Notes under the pieces: generated by a model
Database searches by the model: none
Told to the model about the DNA's origin: nothing
The model's input: the letters and a program-made list of their open reading frames with translations, nothing else
NCBI GenBank assembly: GCA_026990595.1
Contig: JALXCZ010000052.1
Location: 30,738-94,737 of the forward strand
Direction: 5' to 3'
DNA length: 64,000 nucleotides
Source: Sulfurovum sp.
Lineage (GTDB): Bacteria; Campylobacterota; Campylobacteria; Campylobacterales; Sulfurovaceae
Shown here: positions 10,078 through 19,848 of the stretch, piece by piece
Layout of the letters: each line of letters opens with the position of its first letter
How positions within the stretch are numbered: the stretch's first letter is position 1
Position numbers and translations under genes: made by a program

Positions 10078-11355
10078 CTAATATCCGATCGTTGCTTTTC
10101 TTACATCTGAAAAGATGTGACTTGCCAAACCATATCCCAGCTGACCACAGGCAGCATGTCCTATCTGTGCCCCTGTCATACCCAAGGTATCTTCTATAGG
10201 CAACAAAGCAACATCTTTGGCGCCAAGGTGCTTCATCGTCCCTTCTGTTATTTGTGAAATACCATAAGGGATCACATCATCACTTTTACAATGTAACAAC
10301 CTTACTGTAGTTTGCGGTGCCCAGGCATGCACACTGTTCTGCACCACAGCTTCTCTGAACCAATTATGAGGATTTTGGAAAAAATCCCCTACAAATTGAG
10401 GATTGAAGAGACCATCTGCTCCTGTTGTTTTATTTGTAAGTTCCGGGTCGATCAGCGTACGATCAATGGAACCGTTAAACAGTGTCGGCAATTTGGAAGC
10501 ATAGGGTTCATTGATGATAGAAGAGAGTGCTTTATCATACGCTTTTGCATAGGCATACCCTACATCTGCCATAAATGAAGGTACACTTAATGCTGGTTGA
10601 CTCAATACGCCAAAAGCCGTGCTGTTTAAATCATACGGACCAGCCATCGGTGCAGCCATAGTCACAGGCAATTCAGCCAAAAGCCCCTCCTGCTCTATCT
10701 TTTGTAAAGTAGCCATTGCTGCATAACCACCTTCACTATATCCCGTAATAAACAGCTGCCCGTTTAAATGAATATCATTTTCCAGAGCAAAATCTTTAGC
10801 TGCTCTAATAAAATCCACTGTAGCATTTGCCAAAGATTTTTTCAACACAAAAGGATGGTAGTGTGCATTAGAATCACCGAATCCGATATAATCCGGCTGA
10901 AGTGTTACAAAACCTGCCATAGAAGTCAATATAATAGAAGCACCTGCGGGCATATTGGTCAATTGTGGTAACACTGTAGGTGCATCATTGTTTGCAAAAA
11001 TCGTTCCATGATCATCACTCACCATAGAGTAGCCTTTTGCTGCTACCAATGCTTCAGGCAACCCTTTTGGTACAACCATATAACCCGATGCCTCTACTTC
11101 ATTACCCTCTTCATCTGTTGTAGTATACGCTATCTTGTACGCTTTTTGTCCATAGATCGTTGTATTTTCATCTACTCCCGGTACTTTCGCATCCAAAAGT
11201 GATTTCTTGATACTTGCACCATCCAGATCAACAACGATCTTTCCACCAACGACGGTGTCATTGGTTGGCTGATGCAGATCTCCACATCCAATTATAAAAA
11301 ATACTGAAAGTCCTACAATACCATTTAACAATTTTCCCATACTTACTTCCTCCAT
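10078..11355 (-). CDS. secreted alpha/beta hydrolase, lipase-like lipoprotein
   Basis: GYSEGGYAAM nucleophile elbow; N-terminal signal with Cys; co-oriented with fadL. Confidence 0.8.
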   Translation of the reverse strand: MEEVSMGKLLNGIVGLSVFFIIGCGDLHQPTNDTVVGGKIVVDLDGASIKKSLLDAKVPGVDENTTIYGQKAYKIAYTTTDEEGNEVEASGYMVVPKGLPEALVAAKGYSMVSDDHGTIFANNDAPTVLPQLTNMPAGASIILTSMAGFVTLQPDYIGFGDSNAHYHPFVLKKSLANATVDFIRAAKDFALENDIHLNGQLFITGYSEGGYAAMATLQKIEQEGLLAELPVTMAAPMAGPYDLNSTAFGVLSQPALSVPSFMADVGYAYAKAYDKALSSIINEPYASKLPTLFNGSIDRTLIDPELTNKTTGADGLFNPQFVGDFFQNPHNWFREAVVQNSVHAWAPQTTVRLLHCKSDDVIPYGISQITEGTMKHLGAKDVALLPIEDTLGMTGAQIGHAACGQLGYGLASHIFSDVRKATIGY

Positions 11356-11364
11356 ATATAAGTT

Positions 11365-12255
11365 TTACACTTTAATCAATGCATACAATGCTTTGATCTC
11401 CTCTGCCCAGATCGACTCGTCAATTGTTTCCAAGACAAGGGGTATATCATCCATACGCGAGTCATTCATAATGAATCTGAAAGCATCCCAGCCTATTTCC
11501 CCCTGACCTAAAGAGGCATGCCTGTCAACCCTTGAGCCAAGTTTCGGCTTGGAATCATTAATGTGCATCCCCATAAGAAATTCTCTACCTACGATACGAT
11601 CAAAACTTTCCCACGTTTTATCATATGCTTCTTTGGTGCGTATATCATATCCGGCAGTGAACATATGACAGGTATCAATGCAGACACCTACACGACTTTT
11701 ATCTTCTATTCTATCAATAATATATGCAAGATGTTCAAACTTGTATCCCAAGTTTGAACCTTGTCCCGCTGTATTTTCAATAACCAGGTTCACATTGGAA
11801 TTTTCCGTTGATGCAATAGCAAGATTCATGGATTCTGCAATCACATCAAGACAGTGCAATTCTGCTTCCATCAGTTGATCTGCATAGTCAGGATCCTTTT
11901 TTGAGATCTTTACAAGATGAGAGCCGGGATGAAAATTGAGTTTTTCAAGCCCCAGCTGTTCGCACCGACTTAACTCATCTATAAATGCTTCTCTGGACTT
12001 TTCAAGCTTTTCTATTTCAGGATGTCCAAGATTGATGAGATATGAGTCATGAGGAAGGACGTGTTTTGGTTGAATACCGCTCTTTTCGAGGTTGGCTTTG
12101 AACGCATCAATGGTTTTTTGCTCTAAAGGTTTAGCAACCCACTGTCTTTGATTTTTAGTAAAAAAAGCAAAAGCCTTTGCTCCTATGGCCATAGCATTAA
12201 GTGGCGCATTGTCTACACCACCGCTTGCACTGACATGTGCTCCTACAAACTTCAT
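11365..12255 (-). CDS. nfo: deoxyribonuclease IV (AP endonuclease)
   Basis: [53 protein letters not shown]. Confidence 0.94.
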   Translation of the reverse strand: MKFVGAHVSASGGVDNAPLNAMAIGAKAFAFFTKNQRQWVAKPLEQKTIDAFKANLEKSGIQPKHVLPHDSYLINLGHPEIEKLEKSREAFIDELSRCEQLGLEKLNFHPGSHLVKISKKDPDYADQLMEAELHCLDVIAESMNLAIASTENSNVNLVIENTAGQGSNLGYKFEHLAYIIDRIEDKSRVGVCIDTCHMFTAGYDIRTKEAYDKTWESFDRIVGREFLMGMHINDSKPKLGSRVDRHASLGQGEIGWDAFRFIMNDSRMDDIPLVLETIDESIWAEEIKALYALIKV

Positions 12256-12262
12256 ATTTCCC

Positions 12263-12748
12263 TCATTGCTTCTTGATTTTTATAAGTATTGTATTGATTG
12301 TATCACGAAAAACAGTCTCACCCTTTAAAACAGTATAATGTATGTTATATTTGCCTGCTTTTGCAATCGTTTGTGTAAAGCCGTTACGATTTTTTTGCAA
12401 ATTTTTACTGCCAAAGAGAGGTTTCCCTCTAAAAATAGCATCCAATATCCCTGCAGGATATGCACTGCTTAATACTTTTTGGTTAAAACGTTCTTTACTC
12501 ATACATTCCAAAAGGCTCATACAGACACTGTTTTGTGAAATACTTAATGACATAACAGCTTGTCCATTTCCATAGATCTCTACTTTGACTTTATCCTGAT
12601 TCTCATACACAAATCCCATATCTGCATACCTGAATGTAGGGGTTTTAAAGACGATCAGAGCAGCATCTTGTTTAAGGTAAGGTTGGTTTGAGCATGCCTG
12701 CAAAAAGAGTAAAAAGGGGATTACTAAAATAAAAATTCTCTTATTCAC
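12263..12748 (-). CDS. hypothetical lipoprotein
   Basis: 161 aa with lipobox LLFLQACSN. Confidence 0.65.
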   Translation of the reverse strand: MNKRIFILVIPFLLFLQACSNQPYLKQDAALIVFKTPTFRYADMGFVYENQDKVKVEIYGNGQAVMSLSISQNSVCMSLLECMSKERFNQKVLSSAYPAGILDAIFRGKPLFGSKNLQKNRNGFTQTIAKAGKYNIHYTVLKGETVFRDTINTILIKIKKQ

Positions 12749-12839
12749 AAAAAAATCCTTGACAAAATTTTTTAATTATACCCAACTTAAGAGTTATTTA
12801 AGCACCCAATATATATAATTCCGTCCACAAGTTGTGAAT

Positions 12840-12914
12840 GGCCCCATCGTCTAACGGTTAGGATCCATGGTTTTCATCCATGTTATAGGAGTTCGAGTCT
12901 CCTTGGGGTCACCA
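12840..12914 (+). tRNA. tRNA-Glu(TTC), copy 1
   Basis: Cloverleaf by eye: acceptor GGCCCCA/TGGGGTC, anticodon arm CATGG-TTTTCAT-CCATG, encoded CCA. Confidence 0.96.
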
Positions 12915-12945
12915 TTTATATCTTGTAAACTTTTAAAATTTTGTT

Positions 12946-13020
12946 GGCCCCATCGTCTAACGGTTAGGATCCATGGTTTTCATCCATGTTATAGGAGTTC
13001 GAGTCTCCTTGGGGTCACCA
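12946..13020 (+). tRNA. tRNA-Glu(TTC), copy 2
   Basis: Identical 75-nt sequence to copy 1, 31 nt downstream. Confidence 0.96.
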
Positions 13021-13196
13021 ACTTTCAAAAAAAATCCCATTTTTACCATAAATATTTCTTTTAGCATTATAATAAAAACTAAAAATTTAATAGAGTGTGT
13101 GTTTAGCGGTATCTAGATTTTGCGTGATTTGAATGAAATGTGCATGTAGTACATTGAACGAAAACGTGTGTAAGATAGATGCAAATTCATTAAATT

Positions 13197-13272
13197 TGGT
13201 GGAGCATAACGGGATCGAACCGATGACCTCTTCGCTGCCAGCGAAGCGCTCTCCCAGCTGAGCTAATGCCCC
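13197..13272 (-). tRNA. tRNA-Ala(GGC)
   Basis: Reverse complement GGGGCATTAGCTCAGCTGGGAGAGCG..CTTCG-CTGGCAG-CGAAG..GGTTCGATCCCG..ATGCTCCACCA. Confidence 0.96.
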
Positions 13273-13324
13273 AAGTAAAGTAGAAAAAGATTCTAACATA
13301 AGGTAAGTTAAACTTACCTCATAT

Positions 13325-13603
13325 TTATGAACGTTCTGTCACCTCAAGTAAATGGTAACCAAACTGGGTTTTCACGGGACCATGAACCACACCTACCTCA
13401 TCATTAAATACCACTTTGTCAAACTCCGGTACCATTTGACCTTGTCCGAATGTACCAAGCTCTCCACCTTTTACACCGGATGGACAGGTAGAGTGATCAC
13501 GTGCTGCTTCTTCAAAAGAGACTTCTCCTGCATTGATCTTCTCTTTAAGTTCTTTACAGAACGCTTCATCACTTACTAAAATATGTCTTGCACTTGCTGT
13601 CAT
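13325..13603 (-). CDS. parvulin-type peptidyl-prolyl isomerase
   Basis: ARHILVSDE, FEEAARDHSTCPSGVKGGELGTFGQGQMVPEFDKVVF, THFGYHL-like end. Confidence 0.93.
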   Translation of the reverse strand: MTASARHILVSDEAFCKELKEKINAGEVSFEEAARDHSTCPSGVKGGELGTFGQGQMVPEFDKVVFNDEVGVVHGPVKTQFGYHLLEVTERS

Positions 13604-13661
13604 AGTTATACCTTTGTTTAAATTTTTTCTTCGACCACTTCCACATACCTCAACAATCGAA

Positions 13662-13691
13662 GCTCAGGGAACGAAATTCCGATGGCTGAGC
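13662..13691. repeat. interrupted inverted repeat GCTCAG-GGAA-cgaaa-TTCC-gatgg-CTGAGC
   Basis: Two nested complementary arms in the intergenic gap. Confidence 0.45.
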
Positions 13692-13701
13692 CTGTCAAAG
13701 C

Positions 13702-14703
13702 CTACTTTGCATTAAAAAAGTAGGCTTGTGCCTCTTTTTTCTCTTTAAATGGAGAGACCGTTACGCTCTCATCACCAACCTCAACATCATAACAATCTTG
13801 GGCTGAACTTTTCGCATAGGTGATGGCCAATTTTGCTGCAAGCTCTCTGTCTGCCAGGCTTGCATCGGCACTCAAAAGTGAAAAAGGTCCGGCTACAGGA
13901 AGTGTGATCGCTATATACTTATCACTTTCAATAGCCTGCAGACCTTCGTTGTCCTCTTTGTTGCGCCCTACTGCGAGTTTGGCTCCTTCAGGCAGTCTGA
14001 AGTGTCGACCAAACTTCAACAGTTCAATATCTTCTACTTCAAATGTATCAAAAGAGATAAACTCTTTGATACGCTCCGCGTAATGTGATTCTGTCAATAG
14101 ACAACCACCCCCCGGAGACTCATAATCTTCCCAACCGTACGCTTGAGCCAATGCCAACTGTCTTTCACGGCTTCGTCCGGAAATGTCAAGTAATTTCTCT
14201 CTGTCAACCCAGCCTTCAAGCTCCGGAGTTGTCTCTTCCATCAGTTTGGCAGACATAGGACGCAAGATAAGTTTGTCTTCTTTGTCATTGGCTAGTTTAC
14301 TCACCTGCTTCATCGCATCATGCCTTTGACTCATAGGGCGTTGCCCTATCACTTCACCTGTGACTAAAAATGAAGCACCCAGTTCATCCATCATTTTTTT
14401 TGCGATCTTGAACATATAGCCGTGACAATCAATGCAGGGATTAAAATTTTTTCCATACCCATACACAGGATCAAAGAGAATATTTTGAATATATTCATCC
14501 CGTACATCTACGATCTTAAACTCGGCACCTGCCAACTTGGCACGCTCTTGCATGATCTTGCTGACATCTTTGGTTCCGGAGAATCCTATCTTGATATGCA
14601 AAGCGATCACTTCAATCCCCTGGTCAGCCATCAGTTTGATGGCGATCATACTGTCAAGCCCTCCGCTAAAGAGTGCAATTGCACGTCTTTTATTCTGTTT
14701 CAT
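13702..14703 (-). CDS. ThiI/MnmA-like PP-loop ATPase, putative tRNA thiolation enzyme
   Basis: PP-loop ALFSGGLDSMIAIKLM; CIDCHGYMFK and GGGCLLTE Cys motifs. Confidence 0.8.
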   Translation of the reverse strand: MKQNKRRAIALFSGGLDSMIAIKLMADQGIEVIALHIKIGFSGTKDVSKIMQERAKLAGAEFKIVDVRDEYIQNILFDPVYGYGKNFNPCIDCHGYMFKIAKKMMDELGASFLVTGEVIGQRPMSQRHDAMKQVSKLANDKEDKLILRPMSAKLMEETTPELEGWVDREKLLDISGRSRERQLALAQAYGWEDYESPGGGCLLTESHYAERIKEFISFDTFEVEDIELLKFGRHFRLPEGAKLAVGRNKEDNEGLQAIESDKYIAITLPVAGPFSLLSADASLADRELAAKLAITYAKSSAQDCYDVEVGDESVTVSPFKEKKEAQAYFFNAK

Positions 14704-16369
14704 AGGTTACCAACTCTCCTCTTTCTAATCTTGGAATAATATCTGTTCTTAACTTGCGTATAAGAAACATCTTTTTGTCGGAGGACAAAGAGGTGTCTCG
14801 GGGAAGAATCTTTAATTTTTGTTTATAATGTCGAATCAATATTTTTCTTAATGCATACAGCAATTTCTCCTCGTCCAATGTATGTATCTCTTCATTGATC
14901 TGCACTCCCATAAGCAGTGGATGATCCATCTCAGCTTTCAAAAGAAGATCAAAATACTCCCTGTAGGCTCCAAAAATACCAATATCAACAGTATCCAATA
15001 CCGTATCAACAAGATTTGGACTCTCTATCAGTGTTTTAATAATACCCAACAGTTCCGTATCATCTTTTTTTTGTGAAAAATTCTCTTTTGCTCTGCTAAA
15101 ATCTGTCTGTTTCCCGAACAGTGCCGGAGCCACACCGAGCAGTGTAGCTGCCATAGGAATATAGGAGTCTTTAATAATCTGGCTTAAGCTTTCTAAAAAC
15201 TGTTTTGCTGCTCCAAATGCTGCCTCTTTTGCTCTGGGGTCATTCAGGTCATAGGCATAGATCGTTTTTTCTAATACAAATGGGATGAGCGGTTTAGCTT
15301 CACGTAGCAGTTTTGCCACTGCTTCACTCTGTCCTTTTGCTATAAGATCTGCAGGATCCTGTCCGTCAGGAAAAAGTACAACCCCTCCGTCAAAATTCGC
15401 TGTTGAGAGCATTTGTGCCGCCTTGAGTGCCGCAGCCACACCTGCCTTGTCTCCATCATACGCCAAAATGATCTTCGGATCGCCCTTTCTTAGCAATGGC
15501 AGATGCTCTGAGGTCAGTGCTGTTCCCATACTTGCCACTGCTTCGGTAAATCCTGCCTGATGGAACATGACTACGTCCAAATACCCCTCACAAACGATCA
15601 GCTTTCTATTTTTATAAATACTCTCTTTGGCAAGATCATACCCGTAAAGCAAACGGGATTTGTTAAACAGTTTAGTTTGTGGTGAGTTTATATATTTGGC
15701 AGGGTGGTTGGTGATCGTGCGCCCTCCAAACCCAACAGCTGCCCCACTGGTCGAGTAGATAGGAAAAGTGATACGCTCTACCAAACGTGCATAGTACCTG
15801 CCTCCTTCACCCTGTGCAAGCACACCTGCTTCCACTGCTTTAGGCAGAGGTAATAGTGTAGCATTCAGGAAATTCATTACTGAATTGCCATCAGGTACAT
15901 ACCCTATACCAAATCTCTGTATGGAACTCTGGGCGATGCCTCTATCCAAAAGGTACTGTTTGGCTGTAGTATTATTCTCCAGATTTTTCACATACCAGGT
16001 CTGTATGGACTCCAGTACACGTTTGGCATCAGAGTAGTCACTGCTTCCTTTGGTATAGCTCAAAGAGAAGTTGAACATACTTGCCAGTTTTTCTATGGCT
16101 TCGGGGTAGGTGAGTTTCTCCATTTCCATCACGAACTTGATGCTGTCTCCCCCGACACCACAGCCAAAACAGTGGTATATCTGTTTGGAGGGGCTGACTA
16201 CAAAACTTGGGGTTTTTTCTCCATGAAAAGGGCAGTTCGCTTTGTAATTGGCACCGGCTTTTCGAAGCTCTACAAAGTTACCTATCACATCAACAATATC
16301 AATACTGTTTTTCAAAGATTCGATGGAGGCGTTATCAATCATTCTGTGTACTTTCTCCAATGGCTCCAT
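14690..16369 (-). CDS. dnaG: DNA primase
   Basis: CPFHGEKTPSFVVSPSKQIYHCFGCGVGGD zinc-binding motif; VGFGGRTI; ILAYDGDKAG Toprim. Confidence 0.96.
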   Translation of the reverse strand: MEPLEKVHRMIDNASIESLKNSIDIVDVIGNFVELRKAGANYKANCPFHGEKTPSFVVSPSKQIYHCFGCGVGGDSIKFVMEMEKLTYPEAIEKLASMFNFSLSYTKGSSDYSDAKRVLESIQTWYVKNLENNTTAKQYLLDRGIAQSSIQRFGIGYVPDGNSVMNFLNATLLPLPKAVEAGVLAQGEGGRYYARLVERITFPIYSTSGAAVGFGGRTITNHPAKYINSPQTKLFNKSRLLYGYDLAKESIYKNRKLIVCEGYLDVVMFHQAGFTEAVASMGTALTSEHLPLLRKGDPKIILAYDGDKAGVAAALKAAQMLSTANFDGGVVLFPDGQDPADLIAKGQSEAVAKLLREAKPLIPFVLEKTIYAYDLNDPRAKEAAFGAAKQFLESLSQIIKDSYIPMAATLLGVAPALFGKQTDFSRAKENFSQKKDDTELLGIIKTLIESPNLVDTVLDTVDIGIFGAYREYFDLLLKAEMDHPLLMGVQINEEIHTLDEEKLLYALRKILIRHYKQKLKILPRDTSLSSDKKMFLIRKLRTDIIPRLERGELVTYETE

Positions 16370-16564
16370 CTCTCGTTAAAGACATAGCTTTAATGAGAGG
16401 AATTAAAGTAGAGTTTTGTTTTACTTTAAGGAGAGCAAATATATATGCGTTATCTATCATAGAAGAATTATATCTAATTTGATATAATCTAAGCATCTAT
16501 TTCTTAAGATATATTCAGGGAACAAAAAATATCGGTTGCCAAGTCTGCCGAAGCAAGGACAATT

Positions 16565-17608
16565 TTGGAAAATATTCTACCTTCCTACAGTGATCCGCTT
16601 TTCAGTATTCTGCTCATTGTTGTGATCGCACTGATCATTGCACTGGTCTCTTACGGCTGGGGTATGTATAAACAACAAAAAGAAGAGGGGAAACTTTTAA
16701 AATTTTTAGAAAAATTTGACTCTGCAGAATGTACTTTGGACACAGATGATATGCCTTATGAACCACATATGTTCAAACCGCTGACCCTGCTTGCCAAAGC
16801 ATTTGAGAATTCAGGGGAATATCATAAAGCGATCAGTATCTATCTTTATCTCATTAAACATATTGACAATGATCGAGGAGAGCTGGAACTCATGGAACGT
16901 TTGGCAAATACCTATCTGCATGCCGGTTTTCTCGAACGTTCCCGTTCTTTGTATACCGAGATCCTGCGACGTATGCCCCGCAATGCGAAAGTACTGCATG
17001 AATTAGGCATAGTCTATGAGAATATGCACCGTTTTGACAAAGCGCATGAGATCATTGAGCCGCTTCAACTCCTGGGGGAGGAGACAAATGAATTGGAAAA
17101 TTTTCTTGCATTTTCAAAACTTAAAACAGATAAATCCCTCGCTATAGAAGAAAAAATAGAACAGCTAAAAGTACTTTTAGCCAAAGAGCCGAAACTCTAT
17201 AGAGAGGGGGTATCCATGATGTTAAAACTGGATACTTCGGAAGCATGGAAACTTATAGAAACAGAGCATATCCATGAGATACTTGACATCCTCTGGTTCT
17301 TACCCAATTCACAACTCGATTTAGATATAATCGCTCATGATAAAATACTCCGTACGCTCTATTATGCGAAAGGATATTTGAACACGCCACATACACAGAG
17401 TGGTCTGTTCACACTGGATATGTTAGCTGTTGCAAGACAAAGTGGTTTTGAAGAAGGTGACCTGCACTTCTCTTTTCTTTGTACACAATGCAAGCAGAGC
17501 TTTCCCGTGAGTTTCAAACGTTGCCCGAACTGTATGGCGATATACTCTGTAAAAGTTGAGGAAGAAATTGCAAGAACAAGCCCGAAAACAGATTACTCTC
17601 TACTCTGA
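16565..17608 (+). CDS. LapB/YciM-like TPR protein with C-terminal zinc ribbon
   Basis: N-terminal TM, TPR-like repeats, C-terminal CTQC..CPNC. Confidence 0.7.
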   Translation: MENILPSYSDPLFSILLIVVIALIIALVSYGWGMYKQQKEEGKLLKFLEKFDSAECTLDTDDMPYEPHMFKPLTLLAKAFENSGEYHKAISIYLYLIKHIDNDRGELELMERLANTYLHAGFLERSRSLYTEILRRMPRNAKVLHELGIVYENMHRFDKAHEIIEPLQLLGEETNELENFLAFSKLKTDKSLAIEEKIEQLKVLLAKEPKLYREGVSMMLKLDTSEAWKLIETEHIHEILDILWFLPNSQLDLDIIAHDKILRTLYYAKGYLNTPHTQSGLFTLDMLAVARQSGFEEGDLHFSFLCTQCKQSFPVSFKRCPNCMAIYSVKVEEEIARTSPKTDYSLL

Positions 17609-18011
17609 CGGTTCCAGCCTCGGCAACCCAGGACCTGGCGGATACGGGGGGATTTTAGAGTTCAAAGGTAAACGCAAAGAGTACTTTGGCGGAGATACAC
17701 ATACCACCAACAACCGCATGGAACTACAAGGCGTTATTGAGGGGCTAAAACTACTAAAAGAACCTTGTGATGTAGAAGTCATTTCAGACAGCTCATATGT
17801 AGTAAAAGCAATCAACGAATGGTTGGAAGGTTGGATACGAAAGAACTTTGCCAAAGTAAAAAACGTTGACCTCTGGAAAGCATATCTGGAGGCTGCTGCA
17901 CCACACAATGTACATGGTACCTGGGTACGTGGGCATAACGGACATCCGGAAAATGAACGTTGTGACGAACTTGCACGTAATGAAGCAGAACGTATCAAGG
18001 CAACTCTGTAG
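17556..18011 (+). CDS. rnhA: ribonuclease HI
   Basis: LYSDGSSLGNPGPGGYGGIL, TTNNRMELQGVIEGL, VRGHNGHPENERCDELA; true start probably slightly downstream of 17556. Confidence 0.95.
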   Translation: MRKKLQEQARKQITLYSDGSSLGNPGPGGYGGILEFKGKRKEYFGGDTHTTNNRMELQGVIEGLKLLKEPCDVEVISDSSYVVKAINEWLEGWIRKNFAKVKNVDLWKAYLEAAAPHNVHGTWVRGHNGHPENERCDELARNEAERIKATL

Positions 18012-18033
18012 AGGCAGACCTGTGTGTCTGTCC
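18008..18033 (+). repeat. REP-like hairpin GTAG-AGGCAGAC-ctgtgt-GTCTGTCC
   Basis: GTAG foot + 8-nt arm + 6-nt loop + 8-nt arm; one wobble, one end mismatch; TAG is the rnhA stop. Confidence 0.72.
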
Positions 18034-18047
18034 TTCAATGAAAAAAT

Positions 18048-18073
18048 GGGTAAACACAGGGGTTTACCCCTAC
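18048..18073 (-). repeat. REP-like hairpin GGGTAAAC-acaggg-GTTTACCC-CTAC
   Basis: Perfect 8-bp arms, 6-nt loop, GTAG foot on minus strand; opposite orientation to 18008-18033. Confidence 0.75.
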
Positions 18074-18095
18074 AAACCAAATATAGGAGAACAAA

Positions 18096-18767
18096 ATGAA
18101 CGATTACAGTCAACTGGAAACTAGACTGAACTACACATTTAAAGACAAGCAATTGATTATTGAGGCTTTGACGCACAAAAGTCATAAAAAGCCTTACAAT
18201 AATGAGCGGCTTGAGTTTTTAGGAGATGCTGTACTTGACTTGATTGTCGGAGAGTATCTCTTTAAAAAATTCCCCAATTCAAATGAGGGGATACTCTCAA
18301 AAATACGTGCTTCCCTTGTCAATGAAAGCGGGTTTACACTTTTAGCACGTGCCATTCATTTGGGAGAGTATATCTATCTCTCTATGGCAGAGGAGAACAA
18401 CAACGGAAGAAACAAACCTTCTCTGCTTTCCAATGCTTTTGAAGCAGTTATCGGTGCCATCTATTTGGAAGCTGGGCTGACTACAGCAAAAGAGATCTCC
18501 ATTAAACTGCTTGAAGAGTGTCATCCCAAAATTGATCTGAAATCTCTCTCAAAAGACTACAAAACCGCACTGCAGGAGTTGACACAGGCAACACACGGTG
18601 TGACACCGCATTACGAGATGCTGGGCTCTTCGGGACCCGACCACAAAAAAGAGTTTGAGATCGCTATTATCTTAGATGACAAGACCATTGCCACGGCAAA
18701 GGGTAAAAGCAAAAAAGATGCCCAGCAAAAAGCGGCACAGATCGCATTAGAAAAATTAAAGGCTTAA
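18096..18767 (+). CDS. rnc: ribonuclease III
   Basis: [36 protein letters not shown]-terminal dsRBD. Confidence 0.96.
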   Translation: MNDYSQLETRLNYTFKDKQLIIEALTHKSHKKPYNNERLEFLGDAVLDLIVGEYLFKKFPNSNEGILSKIRASLVNESGFTLLARAIHLGEYIYLSMAEENNNGRNKPSLLSNAFEAVIGAIYLEAGLTTAKEISIKLLEECHPKIDLKSLSKDYKTALQELTQATHGVTPHYEMLGSSGPDHKKEFEIAIILDDKTIATAKGKSKKDAQQKAAQIALEKLKA

Positions 18768-18768
18768 C

Positions 18769-19845
18769 ATGAACAGCTTTGGCAAAAAACTGACACTGAC
18801 AACCTTCGGCGAATCACACGGTAAAGCTCTGGGATGCATCCTTGACGGGGTACCCGCAGGACTGAAGATAGATGAGTCATTCATCCAATCGGAACTTGAC
18901 AGACGAAAACCCGGAAAAAGCAAACTGGAGACTGGACGCAAAGAAGATGACAAAGTAGAGATACTCTCAGGCACGTTTGAAGGGATAAGCACCGGGACAC
19001 CCATAGCCATGATCATTTTCAACACAAACCAAAAGAGTAAGGATTATGACAATGTCAAAGACCTTTTCCGTCCCGGACATGCAGACTTTACCTACTTTCA
19101 TAAATATGGATTGAGAGACTACCGTGGCGGTGGACGCTCTTCAGCACGCGAGACAGCAGCAAGAGTAGCAGGCGGTGCTATAGCCAAACTCATGCTCAAA
19201 GAACTGGGTATTGAGATTCAAAGCGGGCTGTGTGAAGTTGATGGTATCAAAGGAGAAACACAGGATTTTGAGTATGCCAAAACCTCTAAACTCTATGCAC
19301 TTGACCCTCAGGTTGAAGCAGCACAGGAAGCGGCCATTCTAACAGCCAAAGAGAACCATGACTCAGTAGGCGGCGTGGTACTCACAACCGCCACAGGAGT
19401 GCCTGTAGGTCTAGGTGAACCGCTTTACTATAAACTTGATGCCATTCTGGCTGAAGCAATGATGGGTATCAATGCAGCCAAAGCCGTAGAGATCGGTGAC
19501 GGGGTAGCAAGCACGCACCTCAAAGGCAGCCAAAACAATGATGAGATCACACCAAACGGTTTTAAAAGCAACCATGCAGGAGGTATCTTAGGTGGTATCA
19601 GCAACGGTGACACGATCATTGTCAAAACCCATTTCAAACCGACACCTTCCATTTTTCAGGAGCAGGAGACTGTCACTACACACAATGAAACGGTCAAATG
19701 CAACCTTAAAGGCAGACATGACCCCTGTGTCGCTATTCGGGGATCTGTGGTCTGTGAAGCGATGATGGCACTTACTTTGGCAGACATGACCCTGTTGAAC
19801 ATGGGCAAAAAGATGGCACATCTGACCACCATCTATAAAGGATAA
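18769..19845 (+). CDS. aroC: chorismate synthase
   Basis: TTFGESHGKALGCILDGVPAG; RPGHADFTY; GGGRSSARETAARVA. Confidence 0.96.
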   Translation: MNSFGKKLTLTTFGESHGKALGCILDGVPAGLKIDESFIQSELDRRKPGKSKLETGRKEDDKVEILSGTFEGISTGTPIAMIIFNTNQKSKDYDNVKDLFRPGHADFTYFHKYGLRDYRGGGRSSARETAARVAGGAIAKLMLKELGIEIQSGLCEVDGIKGETQDFEYAKTSKLYALDPQVEAAQEAAILTAKENHDSVGGVVLTTATGVPVGLGEPLYYKLDAILAEAMMGINAAKAVEIGDGVASTHLKGSQNNDEITPNGFKSNHAGGILGGISNGDTIIVKTHFKPTPSIFQEQETVTTHNETVKCNLKGRHDPCVAIRGSVVCEAMMALTLADMTLLNMGKKMAHLTTIYKG

Positions 19846-19848
19846 CTG

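Noticed and set aside
12867-13064. 65-aa ORF on the plus strand
   Set aside because: It runs through the two tRNA-Glu genes; the repeated peptide reflects the duplicated tRNA.
13087-13299. 70-aa ORF on the minus strand
   Set aside because: Overlaps tRNA-Ala(GGC) entirely; no protein features.
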